From Fusobacterium varium (lineage in GTDB: Bacteria > Fusobacteriota > Fusobacteriia > Fusobacteriales > Fusobacteriaceae), in NCBI GenBank assembly GCA_002356455.1, contig AP017968.1:992001-1056000 (forward strand): DNA of 64,000 nt. The letters run 5' to 3'. Positions 18,019 through 25,339 of this stretch are shown in pieces. The position numbers and the translations under genes were made by a program. The first letter of the stretch is position 1. The number at the start of each line of letters is the position of its first letter. Below the pieces are notes generated by a model. The model made no database searches, was not told the DNA's origin, and saw only the letters and a list, made by a program, of their open reading frames with translations.

Positions 18019-19356
18019 ATGAAATTTGCTTTAATTAGCTTGGGATGCAGCAAAAATCTTGTGGACAGCGAGAATTTTATTGGGATATTAGTGAATAAAA
18101 GAGGATTTGAAGTAACTAGTGAATTAGGGGAAGCAGATATTATAATAGTTAATACCTGTGGATTTATTGGAGATGCCAAAAAAGAATCAATTGAAACTAT
18201 CCTAGAAGTTAGTGATTTAAAAATAAATGGAAATTTGAAAAAAATAATAGTAACTGGATGCTTAGCACAAAGATATGCAGGAGAGATATTAAAAGAATTG
18301 CCTGAAGTCGATGCTGTAATTGGAACTGGTGAAATTGATAAAATAGAAAAAGTAGTAGAGGAAGTGTTGGCAGATAAAAGAGTTGTAGAAAGTACTAAAA
18401 TGGATTTTCTAGCAGATTCTGAAACTGACAGAGTTCTGACTACAGCTTCTCATACAGCTTATTTAAAAATAGCTGAAGGTTGTGACAGAAAATGTACTTA
18501 CTGTATAATTCCACAATTAAGAGGAAGCTTGAGAAGCAGAACTATAGAAGATATTCTTAAAGAAGCAAATAAACTTGTAGATTCTGGAGTGAGGGAACTT
18601 AACCTTTTAGCTCAAGAAACTACTGAGTATGGAATAGATTTGTACAAGGAGAAATCTTTGGCAAGATTGATGAAAGAATTAGTGAAAATAGATGGGTTAA
18701 AGTGGCTTAGAACTTATTATATGTTTCCAGATTCTCTTACTGATGAACTTATAGATGTTATGAAGAATGAAGAAAAAATATGTAAATATTTTGATATACC
18801 TGTTCAGCATATATCAGATAATATACTTCAACAGATGGGAAGAGCTAAATCTGGAGATCATATTAAAGGGATACTTAACAGAATAAGAAGAGAAATACCA
18901 GATGCAGTGATAAGAACAGCAGTTATAGTTGGTTTTCCAGGTGAAACAGAGGAAAATTTTGAAGAACTTAAAGCTTTTATAGAGGAATATAAGTTTGATT
19001 ATGTAGGAGTTTTTAAATATTCAAGAGAAGAAGATACAAAAGCTTATGACATGGAAAATCAGGTTCCAGAGGAAATAAAAGAAAAAAGATGGGTGGAAAT
19101 AACAAACCTTCAAAGTAAAATTGCTGAAAATAAAAACAGGAATATGTTAGGGAAGGTTGTAGAAGTAATGATAGATGGAGTTTCTACTGAAAGTGAATAT
19201 TTACTAGAAGGAAGAACAAAGGGTCAAGCTCTTGAGATAGATGGTAAAGTGCTTACAAATGATGGAACAGCAAAGCCTGGAGAAATAGTTAAAGTTAAAT
19301 TAGAACAAAACTTTGATTATGATTTTATAGGACCAATAGTTGAAAATGAGCAGTAA
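18019..19356 (+). CDS. rimO: ribosomal protein S12 methylthiotransferase RimO
   Basis: 445 residues. It adds a methylthio group to the conserved aspartate of ribosomal protein S12. The N-terminal UPF0004 domain binds one 4Fe-4S cluster through Cys10 (ISLGCSKNLVDSE, the RimO-type signature), Cys47 and Cys81. The radical-SAM core has Cys155, Cys159 and Cys162 in CDRKCTYC. A C-terminal TRAM domain is present (EVMIDGVSTESEYLLEGRT). It starts 75 nt after pnp and is followed 29 nt later by pgsA. Confidence 0.96.
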   Translation: MKFALISLGCSKNLVDSENFIGILVNKRGFEVTSELGEADIIIVNTCGFIGDAKKESIETILEVSDLKINGNLKKIIVTGCLAQRYAGEILKELPEVDAVIGTGEIDKIEKVVEEVLADKRVVESTKMDFLADSETDRVLTTASHTAYLKIAEGCDRKCTYCIIPQLRGSLRSRTIEDILKEANKLVDSGVRELNLLAQETTEYGIDLYKEKSLARLMKELVKIDGLKWLRTYYMFPDSLTDELIDVMKNEEKICKYFDIPVQHISDNILQQMGRAKSGDHIKGILNRIRREIPDAVIRTAVIVGFPGETEENFEELKAFIEEYKFDYVGVFKYSREEDTKAYDMENQVPEEIKEKRWVEITNLQSKIAENKNRNMLGKVVEVMIDGVSTESEYLLEGRTKGQALEIDGKVLTNDGTAKPGEIVKVKLEQNFDYDFIGPIVENEQ

Positions 19357-19385
19357 ATAATAAATTCTATGGAGGATGTCAAATT

Positions 19386-19919
19386 ATGAACTTACCTAAT
19401 AAGTTAACTTTTATAAGATTAGTATTGGCTGTACCTTTCATATATTTTCTTCAGGAATCAAATGCTGAAGGTTTTGTATATAGAATGATAGCTTTTGCAT
19501 TGTTTGTAGTAGCTTCATTGACAGATTTTTTTGATGGATATTTAGCTAGAAAATATAATCTGGTAACTGATTTTGGAAAACTTATGGATCCGTTAGCAGA
19601 TAAGATATTAGTCATTTCTGCTTTAGTACTTTTTGTTGAATTAAGATATATTCCAGCTTGGATGTCAATAATAGTAATAGCAAGAGAATTTCTTATAAGT
19701 GGAATAAGAATGCTTGCTGCTGCTAAAGGTGAGGTTATTCCAGCAGGAAAACTTGGAAAATATAAGACAACAAGTCAAATGATAGTTATTCTGATAATGA
19801 TTATAGTAGGAAATCAGTGGTATAATTTTTATCTTATGCTTATACCAATAATTCTAACTTTATGGTCTGGATGGGAATACACATCAAAAGCTAAACATTA
19901 TTTTATGAATTCAAAATAA
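19386..19919 (+). CDS. pgsA: CDP-diacylglycerol-glycerol-3-phosphate 3-phosphatidyltransferase
   Basis: 177 residues, multi-pass membrane enzyme making phosphatidylglycerol-phosphate from CDP-diacylglycerol. The CDP-alcohol phosphotransferase motif is complete across residues 48-72: DFFDGYLAR, then GKLMDPLADK. Four to five hydrophobic helices follow. Shine-Dalgarno GGAGG lies upstream of the chosen ATG. It is co-directional with rimO upstream and yggT downstream, so it is likely one transcription unit. Confidence 0.95.
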   Translation: MNLPNKLTFIRLVLAVPFIYFLQESNAEGFVYRMIAFALFVVASLTDFFDGYLARKYNLVTDFGKLMDPLADKILVISALVLFVELRYIPAWMSIIVIAREFLISGIRMLAAAKGEVIPAGKLGKYKTTSQMIVILIMIIVGNQWYNFYLMLIPIILTLWSGWEYTSKAKHYFMNSK

Positions 19920-19956
19920 AAAATAGTGTTTAATAATAAAAAAGGAGTGTTTATTT

Positions 19957-20214
19957 ATGTATATGTTCATTAGAGTTTTTGATTTATTAATAACAGTTAT
20001 AAATACTCTTATACTAATAAGAGTAGTACTTTCATGGCTTTCTCCTAGTTCATCAAATGGGTTTACAGACCTGGTTTATAATCTGACTGAACCTATTTTG
20101 AAACCATTTAGAGTATTGTTGCCAATGGGAAATTTCAGGTTGGATATAGCACCTATAATAGCATATATCTTTTTTGGAATAGTGAGAAGAGTAGTTTTTA
20201 TGATACTGCTTTAA
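19957..20214 (+). CDS. YggT family membrane protein
   Basis: 85 residues with two hydrophobic helices. The family core is visible: VLSWLSPSS, then LTEPILKPFRVLLP. YggT proteins occur near division and envelope genes in many bacteria, and a role in osmotic or ion homeostasis or septal assembly has been suggested. The start has AAGGAG. It is closed by a terminator before rsmH. Confidence 0.9.
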   Translation: MYMFIRVFDLLITVINTLILIRVVLSWLSPSSSNGFTDLVYNLTEPILKPFRVLLPMGNFRLDIAPIIAYIFFGIVRRVVFMILL

Positions 20215-20218
20215 TTAA

Positions 20219-20250
20219 ATAGGGAAGCTGACAGAGCTTCTCTATTTTTA
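20219..20250 (+). terminator. intrinsic terminator after yggT
   Basis: An 11-bp stem (20219-20229 with 20235-20245, one G-U pair) is followed by TTTTA. Confidence 0.8.
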
Positions 20251-20286
20251 TAATTTAAGAATAATAAAACAGGAGTTGATTATAGA

Positions 20287-21228
20287 GTGGAAGAAATTAT
20301 AAGCGAATATCATATACCTGTCTTGTATAGAGAGTGTATTAATAACCTTGTTATAAATAAAGATGGTATTTATCTTGACTGTACTCTTGGAGGAGGAGGT
20401 CATTCTGAAGGAATATTAAAAGAGCTTTCTGAAAAGGGAAGGCTTATATCTATAGATCAAGATCAGCAGGCAATAGATTTTGCTAAAAAAAGATTAGAAA
20501 AATATGGAAATAAATGGCAGGTTTTTAAAAATAACTTTGAAAATCTGGATACAGTTATATATATGGCAGGGTATGATAAAATAGATGGAATACTCATGGA
20601 TATAGGAGTTTCCTCTACACAGTTAGATGATCCAGAAAGAGGTTTTTCCTATAGATATGATACAAAATTGGATATGAGAATGAATCAGAACAATTCTTTA
20701 TCTGCTTATGAAGTGGTTAATGAATACAGTGAAGAAGCTCTTATGAAAATATTATTTGAATATGGAGAAGAGAGAAATTCAAGAAGGATAGCAAAATTTA
20801 TTTGTGAAGCAAGAGAAATAAAAAAGATAGAGACTACTGGAGAGCTTGTAGCTATAATAAAAAGAGCCTATCCAGAAAGAGCAGCTAAGCATCCAGCTAA
20901 AAAAACATTTCAAGCTATCAGAATAGAAGTAAATAGAGAACTTGAAGTATTAGAAAAAGCTATAGACAAGGCTATAGATTCTTTGAAGATAGGAGGAAGG
21001 CTGGGAATAATAACTTTCCATTCACTAGAAGACAGACTTGTAAAAACTAAATTTAAGGATTTGGCAACTGCTTGTAAATGTCCACCAGGACTTCCTATAT
21101 GCGTATGTGGAGGAAAAGCTAAAGTTAAATTAATAACTAAGAAGCCTATAATTCCAGAGGGAAATGAAGTAGAATTCAATAATAGAGCTCACTCTTCAAA
21201 ATTGAGAGTAGTTGAAAGGATAGGATAA
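20287..21228 (+). CDS. rsmH: 16S rRNA (cytosine1402-N4)-methyltransferase RsmH
   Basis: 313 residues, standard length. It methylates N4 of C1402 in 16S rRNA. Recognisable segments are YHIPVLYREC at the N-terminus, the SAM-binding DCTLGGGGHSEGIL, MDIGVSSTQLDDPERGFSYR, and FHSLEDRLVK near the C-terminus. The start is GTG, with AGGAG 11 nt upstream. The next gene starts two bases after the stop and is ftsL-like, the usual order in dcw clusters. Confidence 0.96.
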   Translation: MEEIISEYHIPVLYRECINNLVINKDGIYLDCTLGGGGHSEGILKELSEKGRLISIDQDQQAIDFAKKRLEKYGNKWQVFKNNFENLDTVIYMAGYDKIDGILMDIGVSSTQLDDPERGFSYRYDTKLDMRMNQNNSLSAYEVVNEYSEEALMKILFEYGEERNSRRIAKFICEAREIKKIETTGELVAIIKRAYPERAAKHPAKKTFQAIRIEVNRELEVLEKAIDKAIDSLKIGGRLGIITFHSLEDRLVKTKFKDLATACKCPPGLPICVCGGKAKVKLITKKPIIPEGNEVEFNNRAHSSKLRVVERIG

Positions 21229-21230
21229 AA

Positions 21231-21491
21231 GTGAGAAAGACTTTTTTTAGTGTACTTATTACTATAGTTATAGTGTGGCTTATACATGGAATGTTTTTGA
21301 TAAAAATATCAAAATTGGAAATGGCCATAAATACTGATAGAAAAACCTTAGAAACAGTAGAGAAAGATCTGGATAAAAAAATTATAGAGTATGACTCTAA
21401 AGTAGACTTGGAAAAAATAGGAAAAGAAATGAGAACTAAGAATAAGATGGAAATATCTAACAGCATAAAATTTTTCCAGATTGAAGAATAA
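21231..21491 (+). CDS. FtsL-like bitopic membrane protein
   Basis: 86 residues: a short charged N-terminus, one transmembrane helix (about 5-25) and a charged, coiled-coil C-terminal region. Size, topology and position right after rsmH match FtsL, the septal component that bridges FtsB and FtsQ in the division complex. Sequence similarity in this family is too weak for certainty. The start is GTG. The following gene begins 21 nt later and is unrelated to division. Confidence 0.6.
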   Translation: MRKTFFSVLITIVIVWLIHGMFLIKISKLEMAINTDRKTLETVEKDLDKKIIEYDSKVDLEKIGKEMRTKNKMEISNSIKFFQIEE

Positions 21492-21512
21492 GAATGTTGT
21501 TTTGGAGGAAAA

Positions 21513-22868
21513 ATGGTAAAAAAGTTTGAAATAATTGAACTTAAGGTAGATAAAATAGTTAATGGAGGAGAAGGATTAGGATATTATAACGATTTTGCAG
21601 TATTTGTTCCTATGTCTGTTCCTGGAGATATATTAAAGGTAAAAATAATTTCTGTTAAAAAGACTTATGCCAGAGGATTGATTGAAGAAATAGTTTCAGC
21701 GGGAGAAGAGAGAATAGAAGACATCAATAAAATATCTTTTGAAGATTTTCAAGGGTGTGATTTTGGAATGTTGAAATATGAGGCTCAGTTGAAATATAAA
21801 AAACTCATGGTTGAAGATGTTCTTAAAAAAATAGGTAAAATAGAAAATATATCAGCAGCAGATGTAATTGGAAGTGAAGATCCATATCATTATAGAAATA
21901 AAATAATAGAACCATTCAGAATATCAAAAGGAGAAATTATAAGTGGATTTTTTAAGAGAAAATCTCATGATATTTTTGAAGTAGAAGAAAATATACTTAA
22001 TTCAAGGCTTGGGAATAAAATAATAAAAGAGTTGAAAAGTATATTAAATAGAGAAAAAGTTTCTGTATATGATGAGAATGAACATAAAGGAATACTAAGA
22101 AATGTAATGGTAAGAACAAACTCCAAAAATGAAGCTATGTTGGTACTTATTATAAATGCAGTAAAAATTGAAAAAAGATATAAAGATATACTTATGGAAC
22201 TTAAAAATAAAGTAAGTGAAATAAAGTCTGTTTATATTTCTTTAAATCCAAAGAGAACTAATGTTGCTTTAGGTGAGAAAAATATATTTATCTGGGGAGA
22301 AAAAACTATAACAGAAGAAATTGATGGAATAAGTTTTAATATTTCACCACTTTCTTTTTTTCAGATAAATCTTTCTCAAACTAAAAAATTATATAACACA
22401 GCAGTAAATTATTTTAAAGATATTGAAAATAAAAATGTAGTAGATGCTTATTCTGGAACTGGAACTCTTGCCATGATACTCTCTAAAAAAGCTAAAAAAG
22501 TATTTGCAATAGAATTAGTTCAGTCAGCAACTAATGATGGAATAAAAACAGCTAGAGAAAATGGGATAAATAATATAGAATTTATAAATGGAGCTGTAGA
22601 AGATAAACTTCCTGAGCTTATAAAAAAAGGAGAAAAGGTAGACGCAATTATCTTTGATCCTCCAAGAAAAGGAATAGAGGAAAGTAGTTTGCTGAAAGTA
22701 GCAGAAAGCAATATAAAAGAAATAGTATATATTTCTTGTAATCCATCTACTTTTGCCAGAGATGCTGAGATACTAAGCAGACAAGGGTATACTCTTGAAA
22801 AAGTACAGCCTGTGGACATGTTTCCAGGTACAGCCCATACAGAGATAGTAGGGAGATTTATTAGGTAA
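21513..22868 (+). CDS. TrmA/RlmD-family RNA (uracil-5-)-methyltransferase
   Basis: 451 residues. An N-terminal TRAM domain (about 5-60, VDKIVNGGEGLGYY) is followed by a methyltransferase core with SAM-binding DAYSGTGTLA, FDPPRKG, the catalytic-Cys motif YISCNPSTFARD and the final FPGTAHTEIV. Enzymes of this family form m5U in 23S rRNA (RlmD, RlmCD) or tRNA. The Cys-rich 4Fe-4S motif of E. coli RlmD is reduced to one Cys (GCDF near residue 87), so this is a cluster-free form. The exact target uridine cannot be read from sequence. Confidence 0.88.
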   Translation: MVKKFEIIELKVDKIVNGGEGLGYYNDFAVFVPMSVPGDILKVKIISVKKTYARGLIEEIVSAGEERIEDINKISFEDFQGCDFGMLKYEAQLKYKKLMVEDVLKKIGKIENISAADVIGSEDPYHYRNKIIEPFRISKGEIISGFFKRKSHDIFEVEENILNSRLGNKIIKELKSILNREKVSVYDENEHKGILRNVMVRTNSKNEAMLVLIINAVKIEKRYKDILMELKNKVSEIKSVYISLNPKRTNVALGEKNIFIWGEKTITEEIDGISFNISPLSFFQINLSQTKKLYNTAVNYFKDIENKNVVDAYSGTGTLAMILSKKAKKVFAIELVQSATNDGIKTARENGINNIEFINGAVEDKLPELIKKGEKVDAIIFDPPRKGIEESSLLKVAESNIKEIVYISCNPSTFARDAEILSRQGYTLEKVQPVDMFPGTAHTEIVGRFIR

Positions 22869-23097
22869 AATGAGAGTTTGAAGCAATAAAATAAATTGAA
22901 AGTGCTTTTTTGCCTACCAGTTGCCAACCAAAAATAAAAGTGTAGGTAATCTTAAATTTGTATATTTGAAGCTAATAGTATTATACATTTTAAAAATAAA
23001 TGAAAAAGGAGATATAGATGGTGGAACAGGTAATGGGGATATTAAAAATAATTTAGGAAAATAGGAAAAATCTGTTTGTAAAAACGACAAGTTAAAA
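22869..23097. other. intergenic stretch without a convincing gene
   Basis: AT-rich, with one 12-codon frame at about 23019 that has a ribosome-binding site (AAGGAG) but no other support. It ends at two adjacent terminators. Confidence 0.5.
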
Positions 23098-23125
23098 AGA
23101 GGTTGGTGTAAACCTCTTTTTTTCT
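23098..23125 (+). terminator. intrinsic terminator downstream of the RNA methyltransferase gene
   Basis: AGAGGTT (23098-23104) pairs with AACCTCT (23111-23117), followed by seven T residues. Confidence 0.85.
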
Positions 23126-23152
23126 ATATTAAAGTCAATAATTTCAGCTAAT

Positions 23153-23185
23153 CAAAAAGGGGAACTATAGTAGTATCCCTTTTTG
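23153..23185 (-). terminator. intrinsic terminator of the Crp/Fnr regulator gene
   Basis: A 9-bp stem (23153-23161 with 23177-23185). On the minus strand the stem ends in five T residues, just past the regulator stop codon. Confidence 0.65.
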
Positions 23186-23192
23186 TTTTTAC

Positions 23193-23807
23193 TTACCTTA
23201 AATATGTTTGTAGTTTTTCTTTATCTAAAATATGAATTTGCCTATTTTTATAACATAGTATACCTTCTTTTGTACATGCTGCAATAGCACGATTGATACT
23301 TCGCACAGGGGATTTAGTTTCTTTTGCCACTTCTTCTTTTGTTAGATATTTTATGTTGTTAAGTTGATAATGAGTAGCAATACAGCGTAAAAAACGTTCT
23401 TTAACCGTCAATTGTGATATTTCCTCGATATACTCACTATTCAAAATCAACTTATGAACAATCTCTTTGATAATTAGTTTGGTTACTTCAAAATCCTTTT
23501 TCATCCAATCAAAAAAATCGTTTCTATGGAGTTTATCTACTATACATGGAGTCATAGCAGAAATTTCTACTGGCTTTCTTCCTGTATAGAACTGTTCTGC
23601 TTCACCAAAAAAACTACCTGGTTTATAAATATGAATAGTTGAAAACCCTCCTTGTGAATTTGGAATATAAGCTTCTGCCATACCATCAATCAAGAAATGG
23701 ACATAATCATTTTCAGTTTCTGCATAAAGTATAATTTCACCTGGAGAAAATGTATTGTGTTGTAATTTTTTTTTCACATCATTGGGCATAAAATCAACTA
23801 ACTTCAT
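23193..23807 (-). CDS. Crp/Fnr family transcriptional regulator
   Basis: 204 residues. The N-terminal half is a cNMP-binding-type beta-roll (FSPGEIILYAETENDYVHFL, then PGSFFGEAEQF). A dimerisation helix follows, and the C-terminal HTH_Crp domain has recognition helix KSPVRSINRAIAAC. It lacks the N-terminal cysteine cluster of FNR, so it is not an Fe-S oxygen sensor. A cAMP-like ligand pocket is not evident either (no RSA motif). It is divergent from the aaRS-like gene, with a palindrome just upstream of its start, suggesting autoregulation. Confidence 0.88.
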   Translation of the reverse strand: MKLVDFMPNDVKKKLQHNTFSPGEIILYAETENDYVHFLIDGMAEAYIPNSQGGFSTIHIYKPGSFFGEAEQFYTGRKPVEISAMTPCIVDKLHRNDFFDWMKKDFEVTKLIIKEIVHKLILNSEYIEEISQLTVKERFLRCIATHYQLNNIKYLTKEEVAKETKSPVRSINRAIAACTKEGILCYKNRQIHILDKEKLQTYLR

Positions 23808-23824
23808 TTTATTTCTTCCCTTTG

Positions 23825-23836
23825 GGTCAACTGACC
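23825..23836. promoter_or_regulatory. palindrome GGTCA-AC-TGACC upstream of Crp/Fnr gene (possible operator)
   Basis: A perfect 5-2-5 palindrome 17 nt upstream of the regulator start, in the short region shared with the divergent aaRS-like gene. Crp/Fnr proteins bind two-fold symmetric sites, but this spacing is shorter than classical CRP or FNR sites. Confidence 0.4.
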
Positions 23837-23908
23837 TTTACTTTAATTATAGTTGTAATTTATAATGAAATCAACTAAAAAATTAACTATATATTGAGGT
23901 GGTGTATA

Positions 23909-24835
23909 ATGAGTGTAATCATAGATAGAATTTTGAACCAAATAGGTGACCATGAGATTATTGATAAGCTGCTATCCCTGTCACAAGCAGATTTGAATTC
24001 ACTACTTTTGGAGATTTTTGAAAAACAAACTGAGAAATTTACTCCAGCAAATATGCTAAAGTCATATCGGTTAAACCGATTTTCTGTACCTAGCAAGATA
24101 AATCCTGCAAGGTTTCATGCTTTGGAAGCACAACTTTTATCAATAGCACAGGAAATGAATATTCAAACAGTTTTACTGTCTCCCTCAGCACCTCTTGGTA
24201 GTTGCAGTGTCTTTGGTTGTGTTAACCAGTACAATGTAGTAAGTGCTTTACGTGGAACAGAAACACTTTCTGACCCATCCAACATGTTGGCAATCATAAT
24301 TGCTGATAAATTAAGAAATAAAACAGTCACCAACACCTCTCCCTTGCATTATTCAACGACAGCAAGGGTAATCCGAGCACAGCCAGTTGAGGGAAAAGGC
24401 TTTTTTTCTCACTTTGGAATATATTGTATGGTATCATCATGTAAGGATAATGGTTCTTATACTAGTGAAAAAAAGCTATTAGAAAAACACTTAACTTTTT
24501 ATAAAGAAATGCTCCAAACACAATTTGGAGCAAAGTTATCAATTATTTTACGGAAAAGGGGAGGCTACAAAGATATTGATGGTTTTTTTGGCAAAATGAC
24601 TGAGACTATAGAAACTATATTCCCTGAAACTTCACTCTCATTTGATTTTGAAAATGTAGATAATAAGTATTATCAGGGTATCAACTTTAAGATAATGCTA
24701 GAAACAAAAGACTGTCAAATTGAAATTGGTGATGGTGGATTTGTTGATTGGATTTCTCAGATACTTGGTAATAAAAAAGAAAGATGTTTAATTAGTGGTA
24801 TTGGATTAGATAGGCTTCTATTATTTCATGAATGA
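23909..24835 (+). CDS. class II aminoacyl-tRNA synthetase-like protein, unknown role
   Basis: 308 residues from the ATG at 23909, chosen because GAGGTGG lies six bases upstream; the earlier TTG is inside that ribosome site. The C-terminal GIGLDRLLLF matches motif 3 of class II synthetases, and the central region (NVVSALRGTETLSDPS, then IADKLRNK) has the alternating pattern of such catalytic cores. No anticodon-binding or editing domain is visible. It could be a HisZ-like regulator, an amino-acid:AMP ligase or a free-standing synthetase paralogue. It is transcribed divergently from the Crp/Fnr gene. Fold call is moderate; function unknown. Confidence 0.55.
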   Translation: MSVIIDRILNQIGDHEIIDKLLSLSQADLNSLLLEIFEKQTEKFTPANMLKSYRLNRFSVPSKINPARFHALEAQLLSIAQEMNIQTVLLSPSAPLGSCSVFGCVNQYNVVSALRGTETLSDPSNMLAIIIADKLRNKTVTNTSPLHYSTTARVIRAQPVEGKGFFSHFGIYCMVSSCKDNGSYTSEKKLLEKHLTFYKEMLQTQFGAKLSIILRKRGGYKDIDGFFGKMTETIETIFPETSLSFDFENVDNKYYQGINFKIMLETKDCQIEIGDGGFVDWISQILGNKKERCLISGIGLDRLLLFHE

Positions 24836-24872
24836 AATAAGAATAAAAAATATTTATATAAATATGCTGTTG

Positions 24873-24908
24873 ATTTAACTAAGTGATACACGTGTCACTT
24901 AGTTAAAT
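24873..24908. repeat. perfect 14-bp inverted repeat after the aaRS-like gene
   Basis: ATTTAACTAAGTGA (24873-24886) and its exact complement (24895-24908) enclose an 8-nt loop with no T-tract. It lies 37 nt after the aaRS-like stop codon and may be a terminator of poor efficiency, an RNA 3' end or a protein-binding palindrome. Confidence 0.6.
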
Positions 24909-24924
24909 TTATAAATAAAGTAAA

Positions 24925-25231
24925 TGTATACTAAATACTTTTAAGAGGAAAAATTTGGGATGAATACAAAGAGTTTATAAGAGTTGAAAGTAATGTGTAT
25001 ATTCCAGAAGAAGTTTGTAGAGTAGAAAATCAAAATGCTAAAAAACCTGAACTGACGTATATGCTGCCAATCAACTATTCAGCATCAACAAAAAAATATT
25101 ATAGAGATAGTAAAGAGATTTATCAAGTAAAATATAAAAAAATTAAGAGAAAGAAGGCAGCTAAGAAGAAGAATGAAAATTGCCTTCTTTTTTATTTTAA
25201 AAATTATTTATTAAAAATAAAAAAGAATTGA
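24925..25231 (+). pseudogene. probable gene remnant
   Basis: The open frame reads on from about 24944 (GKIWDEYKEFIRVESNVYIP) through 24995 to a stop at 25231, with no start codon or ribosome site at its beginning. A protein-like middle (LTYMLPINYSAS) gives way to a lysine-rich tail. The last 80 nt of the frame run through a terminator hairpin (25151-25189), so they were not originally coding. I do not recognise the parent protein. Confidence 0.4.
25151..25195 (+). terminator. intrinsic terminator within the remnant region
   Basis: AAGAAGGCA (25151-25159) pairs with TGCCTTCTT (25181-25189) and is followed by a T-rich tail. Confidence 0.7.
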
Positions 25232-25339
25232 AAAAATTAGAGTTAAATAGTATGATTATAGTAATATAAATATTTTTCAAAATTAAAGATAGTTATTTTA
25301 ATGGAAAATAAAATGTCATTAATAAAATAAGGGGTAAAA

